Source of the DNA: Hyphomicrobiales bacterium
Lineage (GTDB): Bacteria; Pseudomonadota; Alphaproteobacteria; Rhizobiales; Rhizobiaceae
DNA: 64,000 bases
Assembly (NCBI GenBank): GCA_900466475.1
Contig: UBMI01000019.1
Coordinates: 62,505-126,504 of the forward strand
Reading direction: 5' to 3'
Each line of letters opens with the position of its first letter. Position 1 is the stretch's first letter. This document shows, one piece after another, positions 49,816 to 58,334 of this stretch. The position numbers were made by a program, and so were the translations under genes. The notes below the pieces were generated by a model that was not told the origin of the DNA, made no database searches, and saw nothing but the letters and a program-made list of their open reading frames with translations.

Positions 49816-50787
49816 ATGCCCGACCAGATCGTCCTGCTCGACGCCCCCGGCGATGTCACCCGGTTCCGGCTGCAGGATCAGCCGCCACAAAGCCCCGGCG
49901 CCGGCGAGATCAGGATCCGCCATCAGGCCGTCGGCACCAATTTTCTCGACGTCTATCACCGCAAGGGGATCTATGCGCTGCCTTCCTATCCCGCCGTCAT
50001 CGGCGTGGAGGCGGCCGGCGTGGTCGAGGAGGTCGGCCCCGATGTCTCCGGCTTCCGGCCGGGTGAGCGCGTCGCCTATGCCGGCCCGCCCGCCGGCGCC
50101 TATGCCAGCACCCGCATCATCGCGGCCGAAAGGGTGATCGCGCTTCCCGACGCCGTCTCCGCCAAGGTCGCCGCAAGCTCGCTGCTCAAGGGCATGACGG
50201 CCTATATGCTCCTGAGGAAAGTCACCGATGTCGGGCAGGGCAGCACCGTGCTCATCCATGCCGCTGCCGGCGGGCTCGGCAGCATCCTGGTGCGGTGGGC
50301 GAAATCGCTCGGCGCCACCGTCATCGGCACCGTCAGTTCGCCGGAAAAGGCTGCCCTTGCCGCCTCCTACGGCGCCGATCACCTGATCGTCGGGCGAGGG
50401 GCCGATATCGTGGCCGAGGTCAAGCGGCTGACCGGCGGAAACGGCGTCGATGCCGCCTATGACGGCATCGGCGGCGATATGCTGCTGCAAACCATCCGCG
50501 CCGTGCGCCCCTTCGGCACCGCCGTTACCATCGGACAGGCCGCAGGTCCCATCCCGCCCGTTGCGGTCGAGGAGCTGCGGCCCGGCAAATCGCTCTCGCA
50601 TCCGAGCATCATGGCCTGGTGCGCCGATCCCGGCCGATATCGCGAGGCTGCGGAAGCTGCGATCGCCGCCATGGGACGGGGCATCGTCTGCGAGATATCA
50701 GCCGAATATGCGCTGGCGGAGGTGGCCCGGGCGCATGAGGAGATGGAAAGCGGGCGGTCGGCCGGGAGTATTCTTCTGCTGCCGTGA
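49816..50787 (+). CDS. Zinc-independent quinone oxidoreductase (MDR superfamily)
   Basis: 323 aa, a full QOR-type protein. GTNFLDVYHRKGIYALPSYP is the QOR N-terminal signature, VLIHAAAGGLGSILVRWAKS is the NADPH-binding turn near residues 150-169, and the zinc ligands of alcohol dehydrogenases are absent. It reduces quinones with NADPH in the cytoplasm. AAGGAGAATG precedes the start. It is divergent from LysR. Confidence 0.92.
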   Translation: MPDQIVLLDAPGDVTRFRLQDQPPQSPGAGEIRIRHQAVGTNFLDVYHRKGIYALPSYPAVIGVEAAGVVEEVGPDVSGFRPGERVAYAGPPAGAYASTRIIAAERVIALPDAVSAKVAASSLLKGMTAYMLLRKVTDVGQGSTVLIHAAAGGLGSILVRWAKSLGATVIGTVSSPEKAALAASYGADHLIVGRGADIVAEVKRLTGGNGVDAAYDGIGGDMLLQTIRAVRPFGTAVTIGQAAGPIPPVAVEELRPGKSLSHPSIMAWCADPGRYREAAEAAIAAMGRGIVCEISAEYALAEVARAHEEMESGRSAGSILLLP

Positions 50788-50839
50788 TCGGGCCGGGGCA
50801 GGAGGCTGCTGCGGCTGATGGCGCTGTTATGAGGCGACG

Positions 50840-50976
50840 AAAAACCCCTCCCCAACCCCTCCCCACAAGGGGGAGGGGCTTAACATGCGGCAGCTGTTTC
50901 TCCATGCGCAACGTTGCAGAAGAGGCGAGGCGGTACGCCCGGGCTTAGCCCCTCCCACCTGTGGGGAGGGGTTTTT
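50840..50976. repeat. Intergenic palindromic repeat element
   Basis: AAAAACCCCTCCCCA (50840-50854) is exactly complementary to 50962-50976. Inside, GGGAGGGGCTTA (50871-50882) pairs with a near-complement at 50945-50956. The 137-bp unit lies between two genes and has the form of a dispersed rhizobial repeat; only one copy is in the window. Confidence 0.7.
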
Positions 50977-51026
50977 CATGGACACCTGCCGCACCGTGTC
51001 TTGCACGCTGCCCGTCCATAGGCTAT

Positions 51027-51050
51027 ATACTGAACCACATGGTTCAGTAT
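51027..51050. promoter_or_regulatory. Perfect palindromic operator over the ArsR start codon
   Basis: ATACTGAACC and GGTTCAGTAT are perfect 10-bp inverted repeats with a 4-base spacer. The ATG at 51039 lies inside. Confidence 0.8.
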
Positions 51051-51392
51051 TCACAAACCCGTCTCGATACCTCGTTTGCCGCGCTGTCGGACGCCACAAG
51101 GCGCGGCATTCTGGAGCAGCTCGGGCGTGCAGACGCGTCGATCACGGACCTTGCCGAGACGTTCCGCATGACGCTGACCGGCATGAAGAAGCATGTCGGC
51201 GTGCTGGAGCGGGCGGGGCTCGTCATCACACAGAAGGTCGGGCGCGTGCGCACCTGCAAGCTCGGTGTGCGCCGGCTGGAGGAAGAGGCGGCATGGCTCG
51301 AGAGCTACCGCCAGCTCTGGGACGCACGCTTCGATGCATTGGACCAGCTTGTCGAGGAACTGAAACAGAAGGAGAAGGACGATGGAGAGTAA
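51039..51392 (+). CDS. ArsR family regulator paired with an SRPBCC protein
   Basis: 117 aa. MVQYSQTRLDTSFAALSDAT, RRGILEQLGRADASITDLAE, then FRMTLTGMKKHVGVLERAGL gives the ArsR/SdpR-type winged helix. No metal-binding Cys motif is present, so it is not a metal sensor of the classical type. The start codon lies within a perfect 24-bp palindrome, so the protein can block its own transcription and perhaps translation. No Shine-Dalgarno precedes it. The following SRPBCC gene overlaps by 11 bases. Confidence 0.9.
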   Translation: MVQYSQTRLDTSFAALSDATRRGILEQLGRADASITDLAETFRMTLTGMKKHVGVLERAGLVITQKVGRVRTCKLGVRRLEEEAAWLESYRQLWDARFDALDQLVEELKQKEKDDGE

Positions 51393-51879
51393 GCCTACCC
51401 CCATGAAGAACCCCACGACGGTGGAACGGACGTCCGAGCGCGAACTCGTCGTGCGGCGAACCTTCAACGGCCCGGCACATATCGTGTTTCAAGCGTGGAC
51501 CAAGCCCGAGCTGTTCATGCGGTGGTGGGCGCCGAAGTCGATGGGCGTGCCCATGCTTTCCTGCGAGATGGATGTGCGCGTCGGAGGCGGCTACCGTATT
51601 GCGTTTGGCCACGATGCCGCGAGCGCGATGGAATTCTTCGGCAAATATCTCGACGTGATACCGAACGCGCGCCTGGTCTGGACGAATGAGGAAAGCGATG
51701 ACGCTGCCGTGACCACGGTGACCTTCGAGGAAAAAGACGGCAAGACGCTGCTGGTCCTGCGCGAAGTCTATCCCTCGAAGGAAGCGTTCGAGGCCAATTC
51801 CGGGGCGGAGGGCGGGCTGCCCGAACAGTTCGAACAGCTGGACGAGCTGCTCCTTACCCTCGGTGCGGAAGGGGCGTAA
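51382..51879 (+). CDS. SRPBCC (AHSA1-like) domain protein
   Basis: 165 aa. AHSA1/START-like fold: RELVVRRTFNGPAHIVFQAW, LFMRWWAPKSM, DVRVGGGYRI, TTVTFEEKDGKTLLVL. Such proteins bind hydrophobic ligands. Preceded by AAGGAG within the end of the ArsR gene; the ArsR-AHSA1 pair is a common bacterial module of unknown ligand. Confidence 0.9.
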   Translation: MESKPTPMKNPTTVERTSERELVVRRTFNGPAHIVFQAWTKPELFMRWWAPKSMGVPMLSCEMDVRVGGGYRIAFGHDAASAMEFFGKYLDVIPNARLVWTNEESDDAAVTTVTFEEKDGKTLLVLREVYPSKEAFEANSGAEGGLPEQFEQLDELLLTLGAEGA

Positions 51880-51955
51880 ATCGCGGTGTCGCAGACCGGC
51901 CGCCTGGCGCGGCCGGTCCCGGTGCCGCAAGGCGCGGCCATGCCGGCGAGCCGGG

Positions 51956-52489
51956 CTAGAGGCGGCTTGCGAAATTTCCCAGGAGCGCCAGACCTTCCGG
52001 CCACTCGCCGAGGTCGCTTTGGCCGTTGATATGGCCCGCCGCTCCGATGACCTTCAGTTCGCTTCCCCATTGCTCTGCCTGCCTCTCGGCATAGGGCAGC
52101 GAGCCATAGGGATCATCGGTGCTTGCCACGATGAGGGACGGAAATCGAAACCGCTTGCCGGGCACCTCCGCAAAGCCTGCCGCCTGTGACGGAAAGGCCG
52201 GAGAGGCCGGATCCGGCACGGCCACCAGCATTGCGCCCTTTACCGGAAGATCGGACACGTCATGCCAATGTGCGACGAGCAGGCAGGCGAGGCTGTGAGC
52301 GACGAGAACGGGTGGCGTTGGCGCCGCACGCACGGCCTTTTCCAGCGCCGCAATCCAGTCGGAAAGATCCGGCTCGTCCCAGCTCGCAGGGTGGAAGCGG
52401 CGGATGGAGGGATCGGTATTCTCCCAATGGCTCTGCCAATGGGTCTTTCCGGAATTGCCGATGCCCGGCAGATGGATGATTGCGGTCAT
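51956..52489 (-). CDS. RBBP9/YdeN-type serine hydrolase
   Basis: 177 aa. The start at MTAIIHLPGIGNSGKTHWQS has GAGAGG upstream; the longer frame overlaps the divergent Lrp gene. Nucleophile elbow VLVAHSLACLL, acid in ASTDDPYG, His in GAAGHINGQSDLGEWPEG complete the triad. A small cytoplasmic esterase with unknown substrate. It is divergent from the Lrp gene at 52578. Confidence 0.88.
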   Translation of the reverse strand: MTAIIHLPGIGNSGKTHWQSHWENTDPSIRRFHPASWDEPDLSDWIAALEKAVRAAPTPPVLVAHSLACLLVAHWHDVSDLPVKGAMLVAVPDPASPAFPSQAAGFAEVPGKRFRFPSLIVASTDDPYGSLPYAERQAEQWGSELKVIGAAGHINGQSDLGEWPEGLALLGNFASRL

Positions 52490-52577
52490 GCTTCGCCTCT
52501 CGTGGTTATCGCGCAAACATGACCGTTTACTCGGATTGGATAAATTGGCATTCATCGGAAAAACCCGCGGCAAACCG

Positions 52578-53069
52578 ATGGATTCAAAGTCGATGGCGAA
52601 ATATTTCGATAGTCGTGCCGAGCTCGATCCAACCGATATTGCCATGATCGAAATTCTGCAGGGCGACGGGCGCATCAGCGTTTCCGAACTTGGAAGAAAA
52701 GTCGGCCTCTCGCAGCCGGCAACATCGGAGCGCCTGAAGCGGCTTGAAGAACGCGGCATCATCAGCGGCTACAGGGCTGTCGTCGATCCGGCTTCGGTCG
52801 GGCTTGGAATGATGGCGATCATTCGCCTGCGCACCACGCACGAACACATCAAGACCTGCCTGAAGCAGTTTTCCGAAATGCCCGAGGTCATCGAGGTTCT
52901 CCGGCTGACGGGCGAAGACTGTTTCCATCTGAAAGTCATCGTGCCGTCGCCGGCGGAGCTCGAAGGCATCGTCGATACCGTTGCCCGCTATGGCTCGGTC
53001 AACACTGCGATCGTGTTACGCAGCGAGCCTCCCAAACGGATCGGGCGCGAGCTCATCATGAAGGGCTGA
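52578..53069 (+). CDS. Lrp/AsnC family regulator
   Basis: 163 aa. HTH: DPTDIAMIEILQGDGRISVS, ELGRKVGLSQPATSERLKRL, then the RAM/AsnC ligand domain (GMMAIIRLRTTHEHIK to AIVLRSEPPKRI). ATG at 52578 or 52593 is possible. It is divergent from the hydrolase at 52489, 88 bp apart. It senses an amino acid or related small molecule; identity unknown. Confidence 0.9.
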   Translation: MDSKSMAKYFDSRAELDPTDIAMIEILQGDGRISVSELGRKVGLSQPATSERLKRLEERGIISGYRAVVDPASVGLGMMAIIRLRTTHEHIKTCLKQFSEMPEVIEVLRLTGEDCFHLKVIVPSPAELEGIVDTVARYGSVNTAIVLRSEPPKRIGRELIMKG

Positions 53070-53127
53070 TTTCGCGATCATCGCGATGTGGGTGCCACGG
53101 GATTTTCTCCCTGGCTCAAACAGCGGC

Positions 53128-53150
53128 GTCGTATCGCAGCGCGATACGAC
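53128..53150. terminator. Hairpin between Lrp and the small gene
   Basis: GTCGTATCGC-AGC-GCGATACGAC, perfect 10-bp stem, between converging genes. Confidence 0.5.
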
Positions 53151-53231
53151 CAACTCGCCGTTCGTCTCTTTGTTCTCATCACGCTCGAGAGCATGATGAT
53201 CCGGCTTGCATGACGAATGCGTCACGACAGT

Positions 53232-53432
53232 CTAATTGGATCGCACCGTCTTGCTCGCGATCAGCATCACAAGCTCTTCGGAGGCATCGGCAAGGGCCAG
53301 TGCCAATTCGGCTGCCGACCATCCGTGTTTCTGCAGATTGCCGAGCATTGCCATCATTGCGATTTCGACTTCCTTGCGGCAGTTCGAAGTCACTTTCAAT
53401 TCGACGTAGTTCTGGTTTTCCGTAGTGATCAT
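53232..53432 (-). CDS. Small hypothetical protein, paralog of the one at 15234
   Basis: 66 aa with CGGAGG before the ATG. LGNLQKHGWSAAELALALAD followed by ASEEL matches the GWS-x2-E-x3-AL core of the 67-aa protein at 15234-15437. The N-terminus (ENQNYVELKVTSNCRKEVEI) is beta-like. Function unknown. A 65-base near-perfect hairpin lies 62 bases upstream in its leader. Confidence 0.65.
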   Translation of the reverse strand: MITTENQNYVELKVTSNCRKEVEIAMMAMLGNLQKHGWSAAELALALADASEELVMLIASKTVRSN

Positions 53433-53494
53433 CTTAGCCTCCGTTTGCCCATGACCGGGCAGCTCGCATCAGAATTCTCAAGGTTCGATAGAAT

Positions 53495-53559
53495 GGGGTT
53501 GCGCGTCAGCATCAGGCTCATACGCATAGACTCAAGCGCCTGAGCTTGCGCGCAACCCC
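53495..53559. repeat. Long imperfect hairpin
   Basis: GGGGTTGCGCG (53495-53505) and CGCGCAACCCC (53549-53559) are exact complements; inside, CAGGC near 53513 pairs with GCCTG near 53538. The 65-base structure is in the leader of the minus-strand small gene. Apart from it, 53433-54100 contains no supported gene. Confidence 0.65.
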
Positions 53560-54100
53560 TCACTTCGCCTCACATGGCCTTGCCAGCGATCGCCTCGATC
53601 CTCCCCCAGTCGAGTGATCAAGGAAGACTCCGTAGCCGGTTATAAGTATTCTTTTTGACGGCTGCGGGTTGTGTGACGAAGAGTTTCCGCAATGGCCGAA
53701 GCCTATGCAGAACGCGCACGAATATTTCCCGGGCAGTTCATGACTGCCTCTTCATATCCTTGTGTTTTTACTTGGGTTCTTGCCGCTTCACCTGGGGCTG
53801 CTCCGTCCCTGTCGGGCGCTTTCAGGTGAAATATTCCGGTCTATTCCGTCTCCATCAGGGAATTGACCGTGCTTATTTAAATACAGCCATGGGGCGCAAT
53901 TGTCGTTATCCGCCCGTCCTGAAAATTATCGTTGCGTACATTTCTGCTCCAAAGGGATTATGATAAACAACTTAAAGGGGTGAGCGCGCGCCGATTCCCG
54001 GCCAAGGCGGTTTCCGGTGGCGATCTTGCTGTAAATAAGCGATTGTTCATTTTCGATTTCAACGGCCCGGTCGGATCGGTTGGCACGCTGGAGGGATTGG

Positions 54101-55249
54101 ATGGCTACGGGTTCTGGATCTGGAGATGACCCCGCTGCGGGGCAGGCGTGGCCGGCCCATCTGGAGCGGCGGCGGTGGCCGCGCGAGCCGGCCGCGGAGA
54201 AGGAGCTGCGTGCGGATGTCGCGCCTGCGCTGGTACCCTTGCGTTTCTCGACGAAAGATCTGCCGGCGCAAGACCAGTTCCAGGCCTGGCGCGCGCATAT
54301 GGCGCCGCTCGTGGATGTGCGTCTGCCGGACGGAAAATCGCCCGAGGACGGGTTTCTTGCCGAACAGACCGGCTGGCATCTCGGCAGCATGCTGATCGTC
54401 CAGCAGCATACACAGGCGCATGGCTATAGCCGCGATCAGTCCATGCTGCGTTCGAGCCCGATCGACCATTGGAATGTCGGCTTGCTTCGCAGCGGCCGGA
54501 TCTGGACCGAGGTCAGCCGCCACGTCACGGAAACGGCTGCCGGCGAGGTGTTTTTCAGGTCTCTCGGTTATCCCTATCGCGGGCGCATGACCGATAGCGT
54601 CGCCGTGCTCGTCTTCCTGCCCTATGAACTGCTGGCCGTCGATGCAAGCATCCTCCAGGGCGCCAACAACACGCTTCTGTCCGGCAGCCTGGCTGAATTG
54701 CTTGTCAGTTATATCGCCGGCCTGGAAACGAAGCTCAGCAGCCTGACGACCGGGGAGGTGCCGCGCATCATCCAGACGATCGCCGATATGGTCGTTGCAT
54801 GTGCGGCGGCCTCCATGAGGTCGGATGCGGGGCAGATGCAGACCGGCATGGGAATAATGGAGCGGGCGCATCGCTACATTCACCTCAACCTGCAATCGGA
54901 GAATCTGACGCCCGACGCCATCTGCCGCGCCGTGGGCATCTCGCGCACGCGGCTCTACCAGCTGTTCGAAGCGAGCGGCGGGGTGCTGAACTATATCCGC
55001 AAGCGGCGGCTGCTGCAGGCCTATGCGGACCTGAGCAACCCGGCCGACGGCAGGCCGATCTCCGAGATTGCGGAGGCCGCAGGTTTTGCCGTCGCTGCCA
55101 ATTTTACGCGCGCCTTCAGCCACGAATTCGGAGTGAGCCCGCGTGAAATCCGCAAGACCGTGGCAACCGAGCGCCCGGCTGTTCCGGCCCAGCGTTCCAC
55201 GCGGCACCATGGGACGACGATCGGCGACTGGCTGACGCTTGCAGGCTGA
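54101..55249 (+). CDS. AraC family regulator
   Basis: 382 aa. ATG at 54101 with GAGGGA upstream; a TTG seven codons earlier is less likely. The N-terminal 220 residues form an AraC-binding-like domain with an unusual acidic/Gly opening, and the last 100 residues hold HTH motifs LTPDAICRAVGISRTRLYQL and ISEIAEAAGFAVAANFTRAF ending GVSPREIR. The regulated genes are not adjacent in an obvious way; the next gene downstream is DUF4168. Confidence 0.88.
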   Translation: MATGSGSGDDPAAGQAWPAHLERRRWPREPAAEKELRADVAPALVPLRFSTKDLPAQDQFQAWRAHMAPLVDVRLPDGKSPEDGFLAEQTGWHLGSMLIVQQHTQAHGYSRDQSMLRSSPIDHWNVGLLRSGRIWTEVSRHVTETAAGEVFFRSLGYPYRGRMTDSVAVLVFLPYELLAVDASILQGANNTLLSGSLAELLVSYIAGLETKLSSLTTGEVPRIIQTIADMVVACAAASMRSDAGQMQTGMGIMERAHRYIHLNLQSENLTPDAICRAVGISRTRLYQLFEASGGVLNYIRKRRLLQAYADLSNPADGRPISEIAEAAGFAVAANFTRAFSHEFGVSPREIRKTVATERPAVPAQRSTRHHGTTIGDWLTLAG

Positions 55250-55415
55250 TCCCTGACACAAAGCTGCCGCTCAATCGTCAGCAAATTGCCCCGCCACCGC
55301 CGCACCGTGCCCTCTTGGCAGTCCATCGTTGCGACCTCGCCGGCCCCCAGCGGCTGAGCGATCGACCGAGGCGGTCCTGCTGCCGATCAAATCATGCACG
55401 TGAAAAGGAATGACT

Positions 55416-55865
55416 ATGATCACTCGTTACACACCCGTCGCAACGATGACCGCTGTGGTCTTCAGCCTGCTTGCTCTCAGCCCGGCATCCGCCGAGGAGA
55501 TGGCCCAGGCGCAACAGCAGCCGTCGGCACAGGGCCAGGCGCCGATGCAGGGGCAGAGCGGCGACAATGGTGCAGCCGCACCCGTCAGCGATCAGAAAAT
55601 CGAGGCCTTTGCCGTTGCCTATCTGCAGGTCGACAAGGTCAGGAAGGAATATTCGGCCAAGATCGGCGCGACGAAGGACGAGGCTTCGAAGCAGAAGCTG
55701 CAGGAAGAAGCCAAGAAGCAGATGGTCGACACCGTCGAAGCCTCCAAGGACATCTCTGTCGAGGAATACTCGTCGATCCTGACGGCCGCACAGAGCGACC
55801 CGGCTCTCGCCAAGAAGGTTCTGGAAAAGATCGGCACCCCGCCGCCGGCGCAGCAGCAGCAATAG
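55416..55865 (+). CDS. DUF4168 family secreted protein
   Basis: 149 aa. The second ATG (55416) is chosen because AAAAGGA sits at a proper distance from it and directly abuts the first. Signal peptide TAVVFSLLALSPASA, a Gln/Gly-rich linker, then the DUF4168 helices (SDQKIEAFAVAYLQVDKVRK; ISVEEYSSILTAAQSDPALA) and a Gln-rich end. Periplasmic; function unknown. Confidence 0.85.
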   Translation: MITRYTPVATMTAVVFSLLALSPASAEEMAQAQQQPSAQGQAPMQGQSGDNGAAAPVSDQKIEAFAVAYLQVDKVRKEYSAKIGATKDEASKQKLQEEAKKQMVDTVEASKDISVEEYSSILTAAQSDPALAKKVLEKIGTPPPAQQQQ

Positions 55866-56016
55866 GGCTGCGCGTTTCTGCATAATCCTTGAATTGCAGA
55901 GGATTACGTCGAGGAATACACCTCGATCTGGGGCGAGGTCAGCACCATCCTGGCCTGTCTCCCTCCATCGCCGCTGAGCAAAGGGAGGATCGATATCCTG
56001 TCTGGCGGCCCAGCGG

Positions 56017-56781
56017 CTACAGACTCTCCATGTATTGATCGAGATGGTTCGCCCACAATGCCGGCTTGAACATCAGGGCGTGGCCCGCGGCCGCTGCGAT
56101 GAATTTCCCCTGTCCGCCCGCCGAGCGGAACCTTTCGAAATTTCCCCGGCAGTGCTCGATCCGATAATACTGGTCATGCGTGCCGTGCAGCCAGAGGGTC
56201 GAAATTCCGGCTGAGGCACCGCGTTCGAAGATCGCCGGGTTGACGATCTCATGATTGGCGCAGCCTCTACCGAGCCAGCCGCCGTTGAAATTGACGGCAC
56301 CCCGGAAGATCGCCGGGCGCATGCCCGCATAGGCGATAGACAGGATGCCGCCGCGCGAGACGCCGGCAATGACAAGCCGGCTCTGATCTACATCGGGCCG
56401 CTCGCGCAGATGGCGCACGACAGCATCCATATCCTCGACGGCGCGCTCGAAGCCGGCAATGGCGATTTCGACATTGCAGGAATAGCCGGAACCGTCGGGA
56501 GCAAGTCCCTCGCCATAGGCTCCGCCCGATTTGCCTCTGCCCCGGCGCTGCGGAAAGAGGATCATCCAGCCCCGTTCGACGAAATGGTTTGCCACGACAG
56601 CCGGGCTAGCGGTTCTCGTGTAGAAGGATTTGTTGTGGCCGCGTCCGGTCGAGCCATGGTTGAAGACGATGGTCGGATATGGTCCTTCGTGCCGGGGCCT
56701 TGCCGCAACAATCTCCAGTCGGGCCTCCGGCTCGCCGGAGGGAATGAAATATTTCTCAAGCCTGGTGAGACCTGCCGCCAT
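56017..56781 (-). CDS. Alpha/beta hydrolase (dipeptidyl-peptidase-like)
   Basis: 254 aa with the start at MAAGLTRLEKYFIPS; a GTG at 56820 adds 13 residues and cannot be excluded. Oxyanion strand PTIVFNHGSTGRG, nucleophile elbow VIAGVSRGGILSIA, acid in LHGTHDQYY and His in AAAAGHALMF make the triad. DLH/peptidase S9-type hydrolase without signal peptide. Substrate unknown. Confidence 0.85.
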   Translation of the reverse strand: MAAGLTRLEKYFIPSGEPEARLEIVAARPRHEGPYPTIVFNHGSTGRGHNKSFYTRTASPAVVANHFVERGWMILFPQRRGRGKSGGAYGEGLAPDGSGYSCNVEIAIAGFERAVEDMDAVVRHLRERPDVDQSRLVIAGVSRGGILSIAYAGMRPAIFRGAVNFNGGWLGRGCANHEIVNPAIFERGASAGISTLWLHGTHDQYYRIEHCRGNFERFRSAGGQGKFIAAAAGHALMFKPALWANHLDQYMESL

Positions 56782-56886
56782 CTGGATTCGCGCCCGATTT
56801 CCACTGACGCAAACTCCCACAAGCCATCCGAAAACTGCAATGAATTTCGCAAGGCATGAGCCATGGCCGACCGGCGCGCATTGACC

Positions 56887-56994
56887 TAAAGCGCGTCGCG
56901 ATCCTCCAGATCCGCTTGCCGCGTTTTAGGTCTTTGTTTTTACGCATGTCGTTGCCGCAAAACCGCTGCACAGTTTTGCGCGACATGCTTTAGT
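56887..56994. repeat. Dispersed palindromic repeat of rhizobial type
   Basis: GCATGTCG (56944-56951) pairs with CGACATGC (56981-56988), and GCAAAAC (56957-56963) with GTTTTGC (56973-56979). The unit starts with AAAGCGCGTCGCG and ends in CTTTAG, the form of a repeat I know from many Rhizobium intergenic regions. Confidence 0.7.
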
Positions 56995-57032
56995 CTTCGG
57001 AAATCGGTGAGTTCGAAGCGGGAGAATTTCGA

Positions 57033-57590
57033 ATGGAGGACGACGGCTGGACGGTGATCAAATCCACGGCGATCCTGCAGGATCGGTGGCTGAATCTGCG
57101 GGCCGACGACTGCCTGACGTCGGGCGGCGTGAGGATTTCTCCCTATTACGTGCTGTCCTATCCCGACTGGATCAATATCGTCGCGATCACCACCGACGAT
57201 CGCCTCCTGCTCGTTCGCCAGTACCGGCATGCGGCAGGCAGGTTCTTCCTGGAAATACCGGGAGGCGGCCTCGACGAGCAGGATATCGACAGTGAAAAGG
57301 CAGCCCGCCGCGAACTGGAGGAGGAGACCGGCTACATTGCCGAGAACTGGCAATTGGTCAGCACGCTTTATCCGAACCCGGCCTCACACACGAACCGTCT
57401 TCACACCTTTCTCGCAACCGGCGCCGAGCCCAGATACCAGCAACGGCTCGATGCCGGCGAGGAGGGCCTGACCGTTCATGCCCTTCCGATATCTGAGGTG
57501 CTGGACGGATTGCAGTCCGGCCTGATCGGGCAGGCCCTTCACGTTTCGTCGATCCTTCTGGCGCTGCGGGCTGCCGGCCGGCTCGGATAA
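57033..57590 (+). CDS. Nudix hydrolase
   Basis: 185 aa. The Nudix box is near residues 77-100: GGGLDEQDIDSEKAARRELE followed by EETGY, with one extra residue before the REx2EE core. ADP-ribose pyrophosphatase-like neighbours (VRQYRHAAGRFFLEIPGGGL). It hydrolyses nucleoside diphosphate derivatives with Mg2+. GGGAG precedes the ATG. Confidence 0.9.
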   Translation: MEDDGWTVIKSTAILQDRWLNLRADDCLTSGGVRISPYYVLSYPDWINIVAITTDDRLLLVRQYRHAAGRFFLEIPGGGLDEQDIDSEKAARRELEEETGYIAENWQLVSTLYPNPASHTNRLHTFLATGAEPRYQQRLDAGEEGLTVHALPISEVLDGLQSGLIGQALHVSSILLALRAAGRLG

Positions 57591-57823
57591 TGAACGGGCA
57601 GGCCGGGGCCTGTGCCTTGAAAGGATCGGCAAAGCAGGCCTTTCCGGCTTGTTGACAATTGCGGGGCGGCAGGTAGTAATTTCGCCAAGGCCTTGTGTTG
57701 CCCGCCGCTCACGCCAAACCTGGTATGGTGAAAACACTTTTGATACCCCCTTCGACTTCCAGCCCTTCGGCAGTCGGTCAGCAATGTGAGCTCTGACGTT
57801 TTGATTGCCCTGGAGGAACTGGA

Positions 57824-58327
57824 ATGCTCAGGACACTTGGTATCAAGGGCATGGCGAAAGCCCTGCGGCAGGCTCTCAGCGATCGCAAGATAGATCTGTC
57901 TCACAGCGATTGCCTGGAACTGATTGCAAAGCAATTCGGCGTGAAGGATTGGAACACCCTTTCTGCTGCGGTCGGGCAGGATGCGGGCGACAAGCCGCTG
58001 CTCTTCTCGGTCGTCGGCGACGAGATCATGCTGCATCGGACGACGCAAAGGCTCGACGTCAATGACACCGACCTGTCGGGATCACGTTTCAACGACGCCA
58101 ATCTCACGGGAACATGGTTCAACCAGATCAATTTTTCCGGTGCGAAATTCAACGACAGCAACATGACCGGCTGGTACGTGAACGACGTCAATCTGTCCGG
58201 ATCACAATTCCAGAACATCAATCTCTCAGGCGTCACCTTTTCCAACTGCCGCATGCCTGGCGCCATGCTCGACGGGGTGCCGCTCGAAGAGATCGTTGCA
58301 GCCTACAGAAAATCGCAGGCGTCCTGA
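57824..58327 (+). CDS. Pentapeptide-repeat protein with glyoxalase-associated N-terminus
   Basis: 167 aa. Residues 8-50 (IKGMAKALRQALSDRKIDLS, HSDCLELIAKQFGVKDWNTL) match the short domain normally found before a glyoxalase-like module in proteobacteria. Instead of that module, residues 78-150 carry pentapeptide repeats (A/N-D/L-L/F-S/T-G: VNDTDLSGSRFNDANLTGTW and following). The join is in frame with no break. Function unknown; pentapeptide helices often mimic DNA or serve as scaffolds. GGAGGA precedes the ATG. Confidence 0.85.
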   Translation: MLRTLGIKGMAKALRQALSDRKIDLSHSDCLELIAKQFGVKDWNTLSAAVGQDAGDKPLLFSVVGDEIMLHRTTQRLDVNDTDLSGSRFNDANLTGTWFNQINFSGAKFNDSNMTGWYVNDVNLSGSQFQNINLSGVTFSNCRMPGAMLDGVPLEEIVAAYRKSQAS

Positions 58328-58334
58328 TCCTGCC

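Noticed and set aside
53655..53963. 102-aa plus-strand frame in the 53.4-54.1 kb gap
   Set aside because: Cys/Phe/Arg-rich random composition, no ribosome site, no domain.
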